DNA of 64,000 nucleotides from JAEZHK01 sp040768845 (GTDB lineage: Bacteria > Bacillota > Clostridia > Christensenellales > Aristaeellaceae): the NCBI GenBank assembly GCA_040768845.1, contig JAXGME010000010.1:31945-95944 (forward strand), given 5' to 3'. Below the pieces are notes generated by a model. The model had not been told where the DNA came from, did no database searches, and saw only the letters and a list, made by a program, of their open reading frames with translations. Of the stretch, positions 1-8,425 are shown piece by piece. Every line of letters starts with the position of its first letter. The stretch's first letter is position 1. Both the position numbers and the translations under genes were made by a program.

Positions 1-363
1 GGCCATCGGGTAGGTTTCGGAAACAGGGGTGCCGCCCACCCAAAGCGTGCGGCCGGACGGAAACTGCCGGAGGTTGAACACCGCGTCGAAAAGCGCCTCC
101 GCCTCGCGCCTGAGCCAGTCGTCCGGAACCGGCAGGCCGATTTTTGCGCGATGCCGCCCGTCCAGCCCCACGTTGTATTCCACGGCCCGAGCCACCGTTT
201 CGCGCCAGGTTTCGCGCCGGCCCTCGGCGCTCAGGAAGCGGGCGTAGGTGCGGTAGAAGGTGAACTGGCCCAGCGGCGTCATGTGGGCGGGCTGGTCGGG
301 GTAGCGGCTGAGAAAATCGTCGCTCAGCAGTCTCTTCGGTTGGGAACCTTTGATCTGCGACAT
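1..363 (-). CDS. nrdJ: Adenosylcobalamin-dependent ribonucleoside-triphosphate reductase, N-terminal part (runs off the window)
   Basis: The first 121 codons of a leftward gene whose remainder lies outside the window. The ATG at 363 is preceded by an AAGGTGG ribosome binding site. The product contains FTFYRTYARFL, a Trp-Arg-Glu-Thr-Val-Ala segment and SGRTLWVGGT. These match, by recollection, the N-terminus of the monomeric Lactobacillus-type class II ribonucleotide reductase (RTYARWL..., PSGRNLWISGT). The family reduces ribonucleoside triphosphates to deoxyribonucleotides using vitamin B12 coenzyme, independent of oxygen. The active-site cysteines are beyond the window. A NrdR-like box lies upstream (402-417). 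Confidence 0.85.
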   Translation of the reverse strand, partial: MSQIKGSQPKRLLSDDFLSRYPDQPAHMTPLGQFTFYRTYARFLSAEGRRETWRETVARAVEYNVGLDGRHRAKIGLPVPDDWLRREAEALFDAVFNLRQFPSGRTLWVGGTPVSETYPMA

Positions 364-401
364 GAGAAAATACCACCTTTTGTATACTTCGGGTCATTTG
401 C

Positions 402-417
402 ATACAACATATAGTAT
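402..417 (-). promoter_or_regulatory. Candidate NrdR box upstream of nrdJ
   Basis: Read on the minus strand the site is ATACTATATGTTGTAT, which fits 13 of 16 positions of the NrdR consensus as I remember it (ACACWATATATWGTGT). It ends 39 bp before the nrdJ start codon. NrdR is the zinc-ATP-cone repressor of ribonucleotide reductase genes. NrdR sites usually come in pairs about three helical turns apart, and I see no good second copy here, so this is a moderate call. Confidence 0.5.
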
Positions 418-461
418 TCTACGCCCTAAAAAAGAAAATGTCCAGACCGGCTGAGAATTTC

Positions 462-470
462 TGGTATATT
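462..470 (+). promoter_or_regulatory. Extended -10 element upstream of xylA
   Basis: TGGTATATT, an extended -10 of the TGN-TATAAT type, lies about 120 bp before the xylA start. No convincing -35 is visible. The remaining leader down to 590 contains no other recognisable signal besides the AAGGAGG ribosome binding site. Several other genes in this window carry the same TGG-TATAAT arrangement. Confidence 0.4.
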
Positions 471-590
471 TGCACGAGGCGTCCGGCGGCGCGCCGCGCC
501 GCGCGTCAGCGGAGGAAAACCCGGTTATATGTATGAAAGAAAAAGGCGATTTGCCGGAGGCGGTCGCGATACCAATCAAGGAGGATTGTT

Positions 591-1913
591 ATGGCAGAGA
601 TTTTCAAGGGGCTCCCCATGGTCACCTACGCGGGACCTGGATCCAAAGACCCGCTGACCTTCAAGTTCTACGATCCCGACCGGATCATCCTGGGCAAGCC
701 CATGCGGGAACACCTGCCCTTTGCGATGGCCTGGTGGCACAACCTGACGGCGCTGGGCGCGGACATGTTCGGCGCGGGCACCGCCGACAAGCGCTTCGGC
801 GCACAAAAGCCGGGCACCATGGAGCACGCCCGCGCCAAGGTGGACGCGGGGTTTGAGTTCATGCAAAAGCTTGGCATCGGGTATTTCTGCTTCCACGATC
901 TGGACCTGGTGCCCGAGGCGGACACGCTGGAGGAGACCAACCGCCGCCTGGACGAGATTTCGGACTACATCCTGGAGAAGATGAATGAAACCGGCATCCG
1001 CAACCTGTGGGGCACGGCCAACCTGTTTTCCAACCCTCGCTATGCCAACGGCGCGGGTTCCTCGAACAGCCTGGACGTGTACCTGCACGCCGCCGCGCAG
1101 GTGAAAAAAGCCATCGACATCACCGTCAAACTGGGTGGCCGGGGCTACGTGTTCTGGGGCGGGCGCGAGGGCTACGAAACGCTGCTCAACACCGACGTGC
1201 GCTTTGAACAGGAGAACATCGCGCGCCTGATGCGCATGGCGGTGGACTACGGCCGCTCCATCGGCTTTACGGGCACCTTCCTCGTGGAGCCCAAGCCCAA
1301 GGAGCCGATGAAGCACCAGTACGACTTTGACGCCGCCACGGCCATCGGCTTTCTGCGCCAGTACGGCCTGGACAAGGACTTCAAGCTGAACGTCGAGGCC
1401 AACCACGCCACGCTGGCGGGCCACACCTTCCAGCACGACCTCAGGATCGCCGCCATGAACGGCATGCTGGGCTCCGTGGACGCCAACCAGGGGGACGAGC
1501 TGCTGGGCTGGGATACCGACCAGTTCCCCTTTGACGTCTACGACACCACCCTTTGCATGTACGAGGTACTGAAGGCGGGCGGGATTCCCGGCGGCTTCAA
1601 TTTTGACGCCAAGACGCGGCGTCCCAGCTACACCGATGCGGACATGTTCATGGCCTTCATCCTGGGCATGGACAGTTTCGCGCTGGGGCTGATCAAGGCG
1701 GCGGAATTGATCGAGGACGGGCGCATCGACGCCTTTGTGGCCGAGCGGTACGGAAGCTTTGATTCCCCGCTGGGCCGGAAGATCCGCGCGGGGGAGGCTA
1801 CCCTTGCGGAGCTCAGCGACCTGGCGGTGAAAAACGGCGCGGCGGCACAGCCCGGCAGCGGTCGGCAGGAGTGGCTGGAGGCCATTGTCAACACCGTGCT
1901 GTTCCGGGGCTGA
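591..1913 (+). CDS. xylA: Xylose isomerase
   Basis: Cytoplasmic enzyme interconverting D-xylose and D-xylulose (and glucose/fructose), a metal-dependent TIM barrel. The 440-residue length is right for class II xylose isomerases. Diagnostic stretches are HNLTALGADMFG, YVFWGGREGYE, FLVEPKPKEPMKHQYDFD (metal-binding Glu and the Lys-Pro-Lys-Glu-Pro loop) and NVEANHATLAGHTFQHD. The ATG follows AAGGAGG at good spacing. The gene stands alone: no xylulokinase or xylose transporter is adjacent, so its pathway partners must lie elsewhere. Confidence 0.96.
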   Translation: MAEIFKGLPMVTYAGPGSKDPLTFKFYDPDRIILGKPMREHLPFAMAWWHNLTALGADMFGAGTADKRFGAQKPGTMEHARAKVDAGFEFMQKLGIGYFCFHDLDLVPEADTLEETNRRLDEISDYILEKMNETGIRNLWGTANLFSNPRYANGAGSSNSLDVYLHAAAQVKKAIDITVKLGGRGYVFWGGREGYETLLNTDVRFEQENIARLMRMAVDYGRSIGFTGTFLVEPKPKEPMKHQYDFDAATAIGFLRQYGLDKDFKLNVEANHATLAGHTFQHDLRIAAMNGMLGSVDANQGDELLGWDTDQFPFDVYDTTLCMYEVLKAGGIPGGFNFDAKTRRPSYTDADMFMAFILGMDSFALGLIKAAELIEDGRIDAFVAERYGSFDSPLGRKIRAGEATLAELSDLAVKNGAAAQPGSGRQEWLEAIVNTVLFRG

Positions 1914-1925
1914 GCGCAAGCAAAT

Positions 1926-1958
1926 GGGCCGGCGCGCCGCAAATGCGGCGCCCGGCCC
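1926..1958. terminator. GC-rich hairpin between convergent genes
   Basis: An almost perfect stem (GGGCCGG then GCGCCGC, loop AAAT, and the complement with one bulge) lies between the convergent xylA and adaptor genes. T-rich sequence follows on the plus strand, so it probably ends xylA transcripts and may act in both directions. Confidence 0.6.
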
Positions 1959-1981
1959 CAGTTTACTGGATTTTCTCCGCG

Positions 1982-3064
1982 TCATCCCCAATAGGCGGTC
2001 ACGCGCATGCCGGGCAGAAGGCTGTCCGGAGCGGTCTGGATCGACAGGGACACCTGATATTTGGTGGCGTCCAGCACCGTGACGCCCAGCGGGTAAATCG
2101 TCTTGACGACAGCGGGCACCTGGATGTCCAGCGCGTCCACCTTGACCTGTACCGCGTCCCCGGGCTTGAGGGTGGCGATGTCCAGCTCGTCCACGTCCAC
2201 CAGGAATTCCAGCGCATCCAGCGGCTCTACGGTCATCAGAAGCTGATCCTTTGTCACGGCCTGGCCGCCCTTGACGTAAAGCGCCGAGACCACGCCGCCG
2301 CGCTGAGAATCGACCTGCATGTCCGCGCTCTGGGTGTATACGGTGTCGGGGGCGTCCAGCACAAAGAGCACATCGCCCCGGCTCACCTTCTGGCCCTCGG
2401 CGGCGCTGATGGCCGCGACCACCCCTTCGCCCGTTACCGGCACGAAGGGAGCGCGCTCCACCTCGCCGCTGCCCACCCGGTCGCCGGATCGGTAGGCGCC
2501 GTCGGAGCCGCGGTAGAGCTTTACATCATCCTCCAGGTCAAATACGTCCGCGGGAATCTCCACCACGTAGTCCTTTCCGTCCACGGAGATCACCTGTCCC
2601 TGGGCGTCCAGCGGGTTGGAATCCTTACCGTTGTAGACGCGCAGCGTTTCGCCCAGCGTAATGGCTCGGTTTTCCGGCTTGTCGTAGGCATTTTTGGTGG
2701 AGGCTCGCACCCACATCACATCGGTGCGCTCGATGTAGCACAGCGCGCCGAACTGGGCCGCGACCGCCTCGGCCTGATCGCCCACCACCGCGCGCAGGGA
2801 ACGGATCACGCCGGAATTGGCCGCCAGAATCTGTCGGGGGCGGACGGAAAAGAGCGCCGCGCCCGGTTCCACCGCGTCGCCCACCGCCCAGTCGAAGGGA
2901 AGCAGTTGCCCGCCGACCGGCGCAAAGACATCCACGGAATCGACGCTCCGGACCATTCCCTTGGCGGACCGCGCGGCGGCCGCCTCCTCGCCCTGCGCGC
3001 CCGCCGCCATCAGTATCAGCGCGGCCAGCGTCAGGGCTGCCAGGGTTTTCAATTTGGACGACAT
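1982..3064 (-). CDS. HlyD/MacA-like periplasmic-adaptor-type exported protein
   Basis: A 360-residue protein starting at the ATG at 3064 behind GAGGAGG; the open frame runs further upstream but has no ribosome binding site there. It begins with a signal-like segment (MSSKLKTLAALTLAALILMAAGAQG). It has repeated lipoyl/barrel-sandwich elements such as VFAPVGGQLLPFDWAVGDAVEPGAALFSV and VSALYVKGGQAVTKDQLLMTVEP. These are typical of the membrane-fusion components of ABC exporters. It is last in a three-gene operon with the permease (12 bp upstream) and ATPase, so it probably couples the exporter to the cell exterior. Its substrate is unknown. The long loop between the two lipoyl halves is divergent. 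Confidence 0.72.
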   Translation of the reverse strand: MSSKLKTLAALTLAALILMAAGAQGEEAAAARSAKGMVRSVDSVDVFAPVGGQLLPFDWAVGDAVEPGAALFSVRPRQILAANSGVIRSLRAVVGDQAEAVAAQFGALCYIERTDVMWVRASTKNAYDKPENRAITLGETLRVYNGKDSNPLDAQGQVISVDGKDYVVEIPADVFDLEDDVKLYRGSDGAYRSGDRVGSGEVERAPFVPVTGEGVVAAISAAEGQKVSRGDVLFVLDAPDTVYTQSADMQVDSQRGGVVSALYVKGGQAVTKDQLLMTVEPLDALEFLVDVDELDIATLKPGDAVQVKVDALDIQVPAVVKTIYPLGVTVLDATKYQVSLSIQTAPDSLLPGMRVTAYWG

Positions 3065-3075
3065 GTTTTTCCTCC

Positions 3076-5406
3076 TCATTCGACGCTCTTCAGCGCCTCG
3101 ACCATATTGACGGATTTGAATTTTGCGCCGATCACGCGGTTGACCAGCCATGCAAAGGCGAGGGTCAGGGCCACCGTCGCAAGCCAGCTCTCGCGGGCGA
3201 TGTAGGGGACAAACTGCAAAATGCTGGGAAAACCCGTCGCCAGCACCCATCGGTGCAGGTGCGGCCCCAGCGCCAGGCCGATGGGCAGGCCGATCAGCGC
3301 GACGATGATGTTCTCCCGGAGGATCAGCCGCTTGGTCTCCCGGGGGTAGAACCCCAGCACCATCAGGGTCGCCAGATCGCGGATGCGCTCATAGAAGCTC
3401 AGTTCGCCCAGGGTGTACATCACCACCAGCAGCAGCGCCCCCGCGAACAGCGCCATCAGCAGCACCAGAAGATCCATCACGCCGGTGACCGCCAGCTTGC
3501 CGCTGCGCTCCTCCTCGATGGTGCGCACCTTGTCCACGTCGTCCATGCCGTCCACCGCGCCGAGATCCATGCCCTCGCCGGACAGGAACAGCGCCGTGGG
3601 CCGGTAGGGCATCGCGTCCAGCCTGCGAAAGGCGCTCCGGCTCATATAAAAGCCCTGTCCCATCTGCAGGTCGACAATCGAGGCGACCGCCGCGGTCACC
3701 TCGTGGCCGTTGGGCATGCGCAGCTTGACCGCGTCGCCCGGGGCGAGATTCAGGTCCTCCGCGGCGCGCTGGGTGACGGCCAGCCCTTCTTCCGGAAGCC
3801 ATACGCGCGCGCCGTCCTTTTCAAAGTAGACCATCTCGTGCCGGTCCTCCAGCACGGTGTACGATTTCTCCTGCCAGCGCCCGTCCACAAACGCCTGAAG
3901 CTGGCCCTCCATTACCCGCTCCATCCGCTTCGCGCCGGCGCGGATCTTGACCGAATCCTCGTAGCCTTCCGGCGCGTAGGAATTCAGGTCCACCCGCGCC
4001 TCGTAGCGCATGTTGACGGTAAAATAGTGCTGGAGGACGTAGGAAACGGAGTCGCGCATGCCAAAACCCGTCAGAAGCAGCATGGAACAGCCCACCACGC
4101 CCACCACGCCGATGGCAAAGCGCGAGGTGTTTCTGAACATGTTGCGCACGATCAGCTTGGCGCTGAAGCCCAGGCGCCGCCACAGAAACGGAATGCGCTC
4201 CAGAAATACCCTGCGGCCGCTGCGGGGCGGGCGCGGGCGCAGAAGGCTCGCCGGCACCTCGCGCAGCGCCTGATGACAGCTGAGGAAGCTGGCGCCCATC
4301 GTGATCATCACGATCAGCGCCGCCGCGGCGGCGACCATCAAAGGGTCCATGGAGAGCGCGCCGCCGGGCAGCACATAGAGCGACAGCAGCATGTTCATGG
4401 CCACCCGGCCCAGGAAGAAATAGGCGCCCAGTGTGCCCAGCACAGCGCCGGCGAGGGCGATCAAAAGGCCGTAGGCGGCATAATGATTTTCGAGCTGCCG
4501 TTGGGTGTAGCCCAGCGAATACAGGGTGCCCAGCTGCACGCGCTGGGTTTCGATCAGCCGGCGCATGGTGCTGAAGGTGATCAGCGCCGCCACCAGGAAG
4601 AATACGGCGGGGAAGATTTGGCCCATCGCGCGCACCTGATCCGCTTCCTCCACCGCCATCTTGATGTAGACGCGGTCGTCCCGCGTGGACACGGGGATCA
4701 GCGCGTCGTCAATCAGCGCCTCGACCGCTTCCTTGGCCGCGTTGGCGTCGGTGCCGGGGGCCAGCGAAACGACGGTTTCGCCATAGGGCAGATCGGAGAA
4801 GGTGCCGGGGGCTACAAATCCGTAGCCGAAGGTGTGGGGATCGGCGTTGAAGCTGTAGCCGTCGGAGTGCACCACGTATTCGGGGCTGTAGCAGATGCCC
4901 GATATGCGCAGTTCGCGCCGGGTGCCGCCGGCAGAAACGGTAATCCGGTCGCCGACGGAGAAGCCCATTGCTTCCGCGAACTTCCGGTCGATCAGGCACG
5001 CGCCGCGCTCCTTGGCTGTGGGCGCGCTGCCGGTGAGCACCAGCGGCCTGGAGATGCGCCAGTCGCCGTCAAACATGTACAGGTCCAGCTTGGGATCGCC
5101 GGGAAGGTCCGCCTTCGCCCGGAGGCGCACGCGGCGCTGCGCGTCCGATACGCCCGGAAGGTTCGCGATCTCGCGGGCCGTCTGATCGCTGATCTCGCCG
5201 GAAACCCACAGCTGCGCCAGGTTGCTCTCGTCAAAAAGCCGCGCCAGCCCCAGGTCCATGCCCCGCGCCGCGGCGTTGATGCCCAGAAGCAGCGTAACCG
5301 ACAGCGTACACAAAATCAGCATCGCGGCAAAGGCCTTCCAGTTTGCCGCCATGTCGCGCAGCAGCTTCCGCTTCAGCAGCTTGCCCTTCGGCGCGTCCGT
5401 CACCAT
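3076..5406 (-). CDS. ABC transporter permease, FtsX/MacB type
   Basis: A 776-residue integral membrane protein. The ATG at 5406 overlaps the TGA of the ATPase gene (ATGGTGA) and follows GGAGGGG. It has one N-terminal membrane segment (FAAMLILCTLSVTLLLGI), a large extracellular domain, then the FtsX-like core with helices near residues 260-400 (VFFLVAALITFSTM, LLIALAGAVLGTLGAYF). A second extracellular domain and a second FtsX unit at the C-terminus (MDLLVLLMALFAGALLLVVM) follow. This duplicated architecture is that of the large permeases that export lipids, peptides or drugs, or sense antimicrobials, rather than importers. Regulation by the divergent TetR gene suggests a detoxification role (inference). 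Confidence 0.85.
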   Translation of the reverse strand: MVTDAPKGKLLKRKLLRDMAANWKAFAAMLILCTLSVTLLLGINAAARGMDLGLARLFDESNLAQLWVSGEISDQTAREIANLPGVSDAQRRVRLRAKADLPGDPKLDLYMFDGDWRISRPLVLTGSAPTAKERGACLIDRKFAEAMGFSVGDRITVSAGGTRRELRISGICYSPEYVVHSDGYSFNADPHTFGYGFVAPGTFSDLPYGETVVSLAPGTDANAAKEAVEALIDDALIPVSTRDDRVYIKMAVEEADQVRAMGQIFPAVFFLVAALITFSTMRRLIETQRVQLGTLYSLGYTQRQLENHYAAYGLLIALAGAVLGTLGAYFFLGRVAMNMLLSLYVLPGGALSMDPLMVAAAAALIVMITMGASFLSCHQALREVPASLLRPRPPRSGRRVFLERIPFLWRRLGFSAKLIVRNMFRNTSRFAIGVVGVVGCSMLLLTGFGMRDSVSYVLQHYFTVNMRYEARVDLNSYAPEGYEDSVKIRAGAKRMERVMEGQLQAFVDGRWQEKSYTVLEDRHEMVYFEKDGARVWLPEEGLAVTQRAAEDLNLAPGDAVKLRMPNGHEVTAAVASIVDLQMGQGFYMSRSAFRRLDAMPYRPTALFLSGEGMDLGAVDGMDDVDKVRTIEEERSGKLAVTGVMDLLVLLMALFAGALLLVVMYTLGELSFYERIRDLATLMVLGFYPRETKRLILRENIIVALIGLPIGLALGPHLHRWVLATGFPSILQFVPYIARESWLATVALTLAFAWLVNRVIGAKFKSVNMVEALKSVE

Positions 5407-6101
5407 GCCAGCCCCTCCATTGCGACGGGTGAGGGGTTGACCTCCTCGGCGCTGATCCGACCGCTGTCCATGCGGATCACCCGGTCGGCGGCGGGCACAA
5501 GGGCGGCGTTGTGGGTGATGACCACCACGGTCTTGCCCATGTCGCGGCAAACCCGGGCGATCAGCCCCAGCACCATCCGGCCGGTCTTGGAATCCAGCGC
5601 GCCGGTGGGCTCGTCGCACAAAAGCAGCTCGGGATTTTTGCACAGCGCCCGGGCGATGGCCACCCGCTGCTGCTCACCGCCGGAGAGCTGCGCAGGGAAA
5701 TTATGCATGCGGTCCTTGAGCCCCACGCGCTCGAGCGTTTCCTCCGGCGACAGCGGGTTTTTGCACACCTCCCGCGCCAATTCCACGTTCTCAAGGGCGG
5801 TCAGGTTGGGCATCAGGTTGTAAAACTGGAATACAAACCCCACATCGTAGCGGCGGTAGGTGTTGAGTTCCCGCACGGAGAGCGGCGCGATGTCCCGCCC
5901 GCCCACCAGAATCTTTCCGCTGGTCGCCCGGTCCATGCCGCCCAGAAGGTTCAGAACCGTGGTTTTGCCCGCGCCGCTGGGGCCCAGCACCATGGCAAAT
6001 TCCCCGTCGCGGATGGTAAAGCTGGCCGCGTCCACCGCCGGAATGGATATTTCCCCCACGCGGTAGGTCTTGGATACGCGTTCAAAGGCGATGTCTGCCA
6101 C
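5400..6101 (-). CDS. ABC transporter ATP-binding protein, LolD/MacB type
   Basis: A 233-residue ATPase with Walker A GPSGAGKTT, Q-loop region VFQFYNLMPNLTALENV, signature LSGGEQQRVAIARAL, Walker B LLLCDEP and the D-loop GALDSKTG. I place the start at the GTG at 6101 (product MADIAFERV) behind GGGAG. This gives the family's standard length; the upstream part of the open frame covers the promoter. It is first in the operon, energises the FtsX-like permease and is transcribed from 6163-6191. Confidence 0.9.
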   Translation of the reverse strand: MADIAFERVSKTYRVGEISIPAVDAASFTIRDGEFAMVLGPSGAGKTTVLNLLGGMDRATSGKILVGGRDIAPLSVRELNTYRRYDVGFVFQFYNLMPNLTALENVELAREVCKNPLSPEETLERVGLKDRMHNFPAQLSGGEQQRVAIARALCKNPELLLCDEPTGALDSKTGRMVLGLIARVCRDMGKTVVVITHNAALVPAADRVIRMDSGRISAEEVNPSPVAMEGLAW

Positions 6102-6128
6102 AATGGTTCTCCCATTTGCCCGATAAAT

Positions 6129-6247
6129 AACCGACACGGTGTTGCAAATCCGGGCTAATATGATTATAATCATCACAGTGTCGGTTTACAACGGGCAGTT
6201 TGGAACAGGATGTTGAACAACCGACAGACGGGATTTGGGTGTCGGTT
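6129..6247. promoter_or_regulatory. Divergent overlapping promoters with four TetR-type half-sites
   Basis: The palindrome GATTATAATC (6162-6171) supplies a TATAAT -10 to both strands. On the plus strand TTGCAA (6142-6147) is 17 bp upstream of TATAAT (6165-6170). On the minus strand TTGTAA (6191-6186) is 17 bp upstream of TATAAT (6168-6163). Around them lie copies of one 9-mer in both orientations: AACCGACAC at 6129-6137, GTGTCGGTT at 6178-6186, AACCGACAG at 6219-6227 and GTGTCGGTT at 6239-6247. The last two form an inverted repeat with an 11-bp spacer. These are probable operators for the TetR protein encoded at 6283, placed to control both itself and the ABC exporter. Confidence 0.75.
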
Positions 6248-6282
6248 ATATTTGTAAAGAGTTGATGGGGGAGGGGAAACCC

Positions 6283-6864
6283 GTGCGGGAGCGGAAGGAC
6301 GACCGGCGGACCCGATACACCCGGCAGGTGATCCGGGAGAGCTTTGTGCATCTGCTCAGCCAGAAATCCATCGCGAAGATCACGGTCAAGGAGATCTGCG
6401 AGGAGGCGGACGTCAACCGAAGCACCTTTTATGCCCACTACGCGGACCCGTATGATTTGATGCAGAAGATCAAGGACGAAGTGATGGGGGAGATCGACAC
6501 CTGGCTGAAGGGGCTGGTCTTTCCGATCGACGCGCCGGTATCGCAGCAGGTGATGCGGATGGTGTTTGAATATGTTGCGGCCAACGCGGAGATGTGCAAG
6601 GTGCTTTTGGGCACCTACGGCGACGAGGGCCTTCAGGAAGACCTGATGATGATCGCGCAGCAGCAGGTGATGAAGGAATGGTCTGCCGGGGCGGAGGCGG
6701 ATTCAAGCCTCTCGGAGTATTTGCTTCAGTTCGGCGTCCACGCCAGCGTCGCGGTGGTCAAAAAATGGCTGGAGAATGGCCTCAGGGAACCGCCCGCGGA
6801 GATGGCGGAATTGGTCATACGGCTCATCTACCATGGGCTGAGCTCGGTGATGTCAAGGCCGTAA
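6283..6864 (+). CDS. TetR/AcrR-family transcriptional regulator
   Basis: A 193-residue regulator. The N-terminal helix-turn-helix is clear: TRQVIRESFVHLLSQKSIAKITVKEICEEADVNRSTFYAHYADPYDLMQKI. The C-terminal ligand domain is poorly conserved, as usual. I choose the GTG at 6283 because GGGGAGGGG precedes it; the open frame extends upstream into the operators. It is divergent from an ABC exporter operon and surrounded by repeated AACCGACAC half-sites, so it most likely represses both units until its ligand binds. The ligand is unknown. Confidence 0.88.
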   Translation: MRERKDDRRTRYTRQVIRESFVHLLSQKSIAKITVKEICEEADVNRSTFYAHYADPYDLMQKIKDEVMGEIDTWLKGLVFPIDAPVSQQVMRMVFEYVAANAEMCKVLLGTYGDEGLQEDLMMIAQQQVMKEWSAGAEADSSLSEYLLQFGVHASVAVVKKWLENGLREPPAEMAELVIRLIYHGLSSVMSRP

Positions 6865-6866
6865 GG

Positions 6867-6902
6867 CAAACCGCGGCGCCTCCCGGGAGGCGCCGCGGTT
6901 TG
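6867..6902. terminator. 36-bp perfect palindrome between convergent genes
   Basis: CAAACCGCGGCGCCTCCC and its exact complement form a 36-bp perfect palindrome just after the TetR stop codon and 15 bp before the end of the convergent dehydrogenase gene. It probably acts as a bidirectional terminator, although the T-tract is poor. Confidence 0.65.
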
Positions 6903-6916
6903 TGGTATAAAGGACG

Positions 6917-7873
6917 TCAGTACCCTGCCGCGGGGTCCACCACATTCCGGAGCGGCGCACCCGACAGAAAGCGCCCTAGGTTGTCGCGGAAGATGTCATA
7001 GAGGATTGCGGCGCTGATGGGATCGCCGTCGGCGCCGGAGATGTGGGGGGTGAGGATCACGTTGTCCATGTCCCAGAGGGGGCTGTCCGCGCCCAGCGGC
7101 TCCTCCGCCGTCACGTCCAGCACCGCGCCGCCCAGGTGGCCCTCTTTGAGGGCGCGGATCAGCGCCCGCTCGTCCACCGTGGCGCCGCGGCCGGCGTTGA
7201 GCAGGATCGCGCCCTTTTTCATGCGGCGCAGGACCGCGTTGTCCACCAGCTTTTCGGTCTCGGCCGTGGCGGGCAGGCACAGCGCCACGGCGTCGGCGCC
7301 TTCCACCGCCTCGCCCAGCCGGGACGCGGGGTAGACGGCTTCTAGATCTGTGGGCTTTTCCGCCGCGCCGCGCCGGACGCCCCGGACGCGGGCGCCCATC
7401 GCCCGCAGCCGCCGTATCAGTTCGCCGCCCAGATTGCCCATCCCCACCACCGTCACCAGACTCCCGTAAATCGACCGGCCGGGGCCTTCATCCCGCCACA
7501 GGTGGGCCTTCTGGTTGCGAAGGTAGGCGGGCATTTTGCGATTCAGCATGAGAAGGCCCGCCATCAGGTATTCCGCGATGGGAATCCCGAAGGCGCCCGA
7601 ACCGTTGGTCAAAACGGTGGCATGCGGGTCGAAGGCACCGCGCAGGTGATCCACGCCGGCGGAGGGCGTCTGCATCCAGCGGACGCCCGGAAGGGCTGCC
7701 ACAACCTTCGGCGGGAAGTACCCCATCAGCGCGTCAAACCCGGCCAGTGCTTCCGGCGACAGCACCGCGCCATCCTGAAAATACACGAGTTCCGCGCCGC
7801 CGTCGGCCGCGATTAGGGCCAGCGACCGGATCTGCTCCGCGTCAAAGGGGACGTTTGCCAGTGCGATTCTCAT
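6917..7873 (-). CDS. D-isomer-specific 2-hydroxyacid dehydrogenase
   Basis: A 318-residue NAD(P)-dependent oxidoreductase of the D-2-hydroxyacid dehydrogenase family. It has the Rossmann loop VVGMGNLGGELIRRL, the catalytic Arg in NAGRGATVDERAL, Glu in TAEEPLGADSPLW and His in LTPHISGADGD. The substrate cannot be read from the sequence; glyoxylate/hydroxypyruvate reductase or a phosphoglycerate-dehydrogenase-like role are both possible. It starts 3 bp after the stop of the small membrane protein gene and has no good ribosome binding site of its own, so the two are probably translationally coupled. Confidence 0.85.
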   Translation of the reverse strand: MRIALANVPFDAEQIRSLALIAADGGAELVYFQDGAVLSPEALAGFDALMGYFPPKVVAALPGVRWMQTPSAGVDHLRGAFDPHATVLTNGSGAFGIPIAEYLMAGLLMLNRKMPAYLRNQKAHLWRDEGPGRSIYGSLVTVVGMGNLGGELIRRLRAMGARVRGVRRGAAEKPTDLEAVYPASRLGEAVEGADAVALCLPATAETEKLVDNAVLRRMKKGAILLNAGRGATVDERALIRALKEGHLGGAVLDVTAEEPLGADSPLWDMDNVILTPHISGADGDPISAAILYDIFRDNLGRFLSGAPLRNVVDPAAGY

Positions 7874-7876
7874 GGT

Positions 7877-8203
7877 CTATCGCAGCCCCGCGCGGACGCT
7901 GATCTGCACCAGCTTTTTCATGTCCGCCAGCCGCTTTTCATCGGACAGCGGCAGGCCCACCACGTAGATCAGGCCCACCGTCCAGAAGAAGAAGCCCGTC
8001 CAGAAATACCCGCGGTACCCCTTACGCCTGGCGAGCCGCGAGGTGATCAGCCCCCAGACCACCGCCGCGATCACGACGCCGACGAGGATGCCGATGACCC
8101 AAAAGAGCGTATACTGCCCCGCGGGAATCCAGCCGAATGTGTCGAAGAGCTGATTTGTCTCCAAAACCGGAGTGTAGCTGGGCATAGCGGTGGTCAAATC
8201 CAT
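7877..8203 (-). CDS. Small membrane protein of unknown function
   Basis: A 108-residue protein starting MDLTTAMPSY behind AAAGGAGGGG. One long hydrophobic helix (FWVIGILVGVVIAAVVWGLI) and a second (FWTGFFFWTVGLIYVVGLPL) flank a basic loop rich in Arg and Lys (ITSRLARRKGYRG), giving two predicted membrane segments. I do not recognise the family. It is the first gene of a two-gene unit with the dehydrogenase. Confidence 0.65.
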   Translation of the reverse strand: MDLTTAMPSYTPVLETNQLFDTFGWIPAGQYTLFWVIGILVGVVIAAVVWGLITSRLARRKGYRGYFWTGFFFWTVGLIYVVGLPLSDEKRLADMKKLVQISVRAGLR

Positions 8204-8373
8204 AGTCGGCCCCTCCTTTTGTATCACTCCCGCGGCGGCGCGAGCGCGGATCCCGCGGGCTCGCCGGGTATTTTACATTATTATATCAAAGATTTCCCGC
8301 AATTCAAAGGTAAAATTACGTTTTTTCGCCACAATCTGCAAGGAGCGCGAAAGTTTCTTTGCGCGCGGCTTTG

Positions 8374-8382
8374 TGGTATAAT
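8374..8382 (+). promoter_or_regulatory. Extended -10 promoter of the [FeFe] hydrogenase gene
   Basis: TGGTATAAT, a perfect -10 with the TGN extension, lies about 45 bp before the start codon at 8426. The -35 region (TTTCTT at 8354) is weak. Confidence 0.6.
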
Positions 8383-8425
8383 ACGTAAAAAGCCCTTCGG
8401 GGCGCGGGCGGCGAGGAGATGGGGT

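Noticed and set aside
3253..5823. An 856-codon plus-strand open frame opposite the ABC exporter genes
   Set aside because: Antisense of the FtsX-like permease and ATPase; the product has no recognisable domain and a composition typical of shadow frames.
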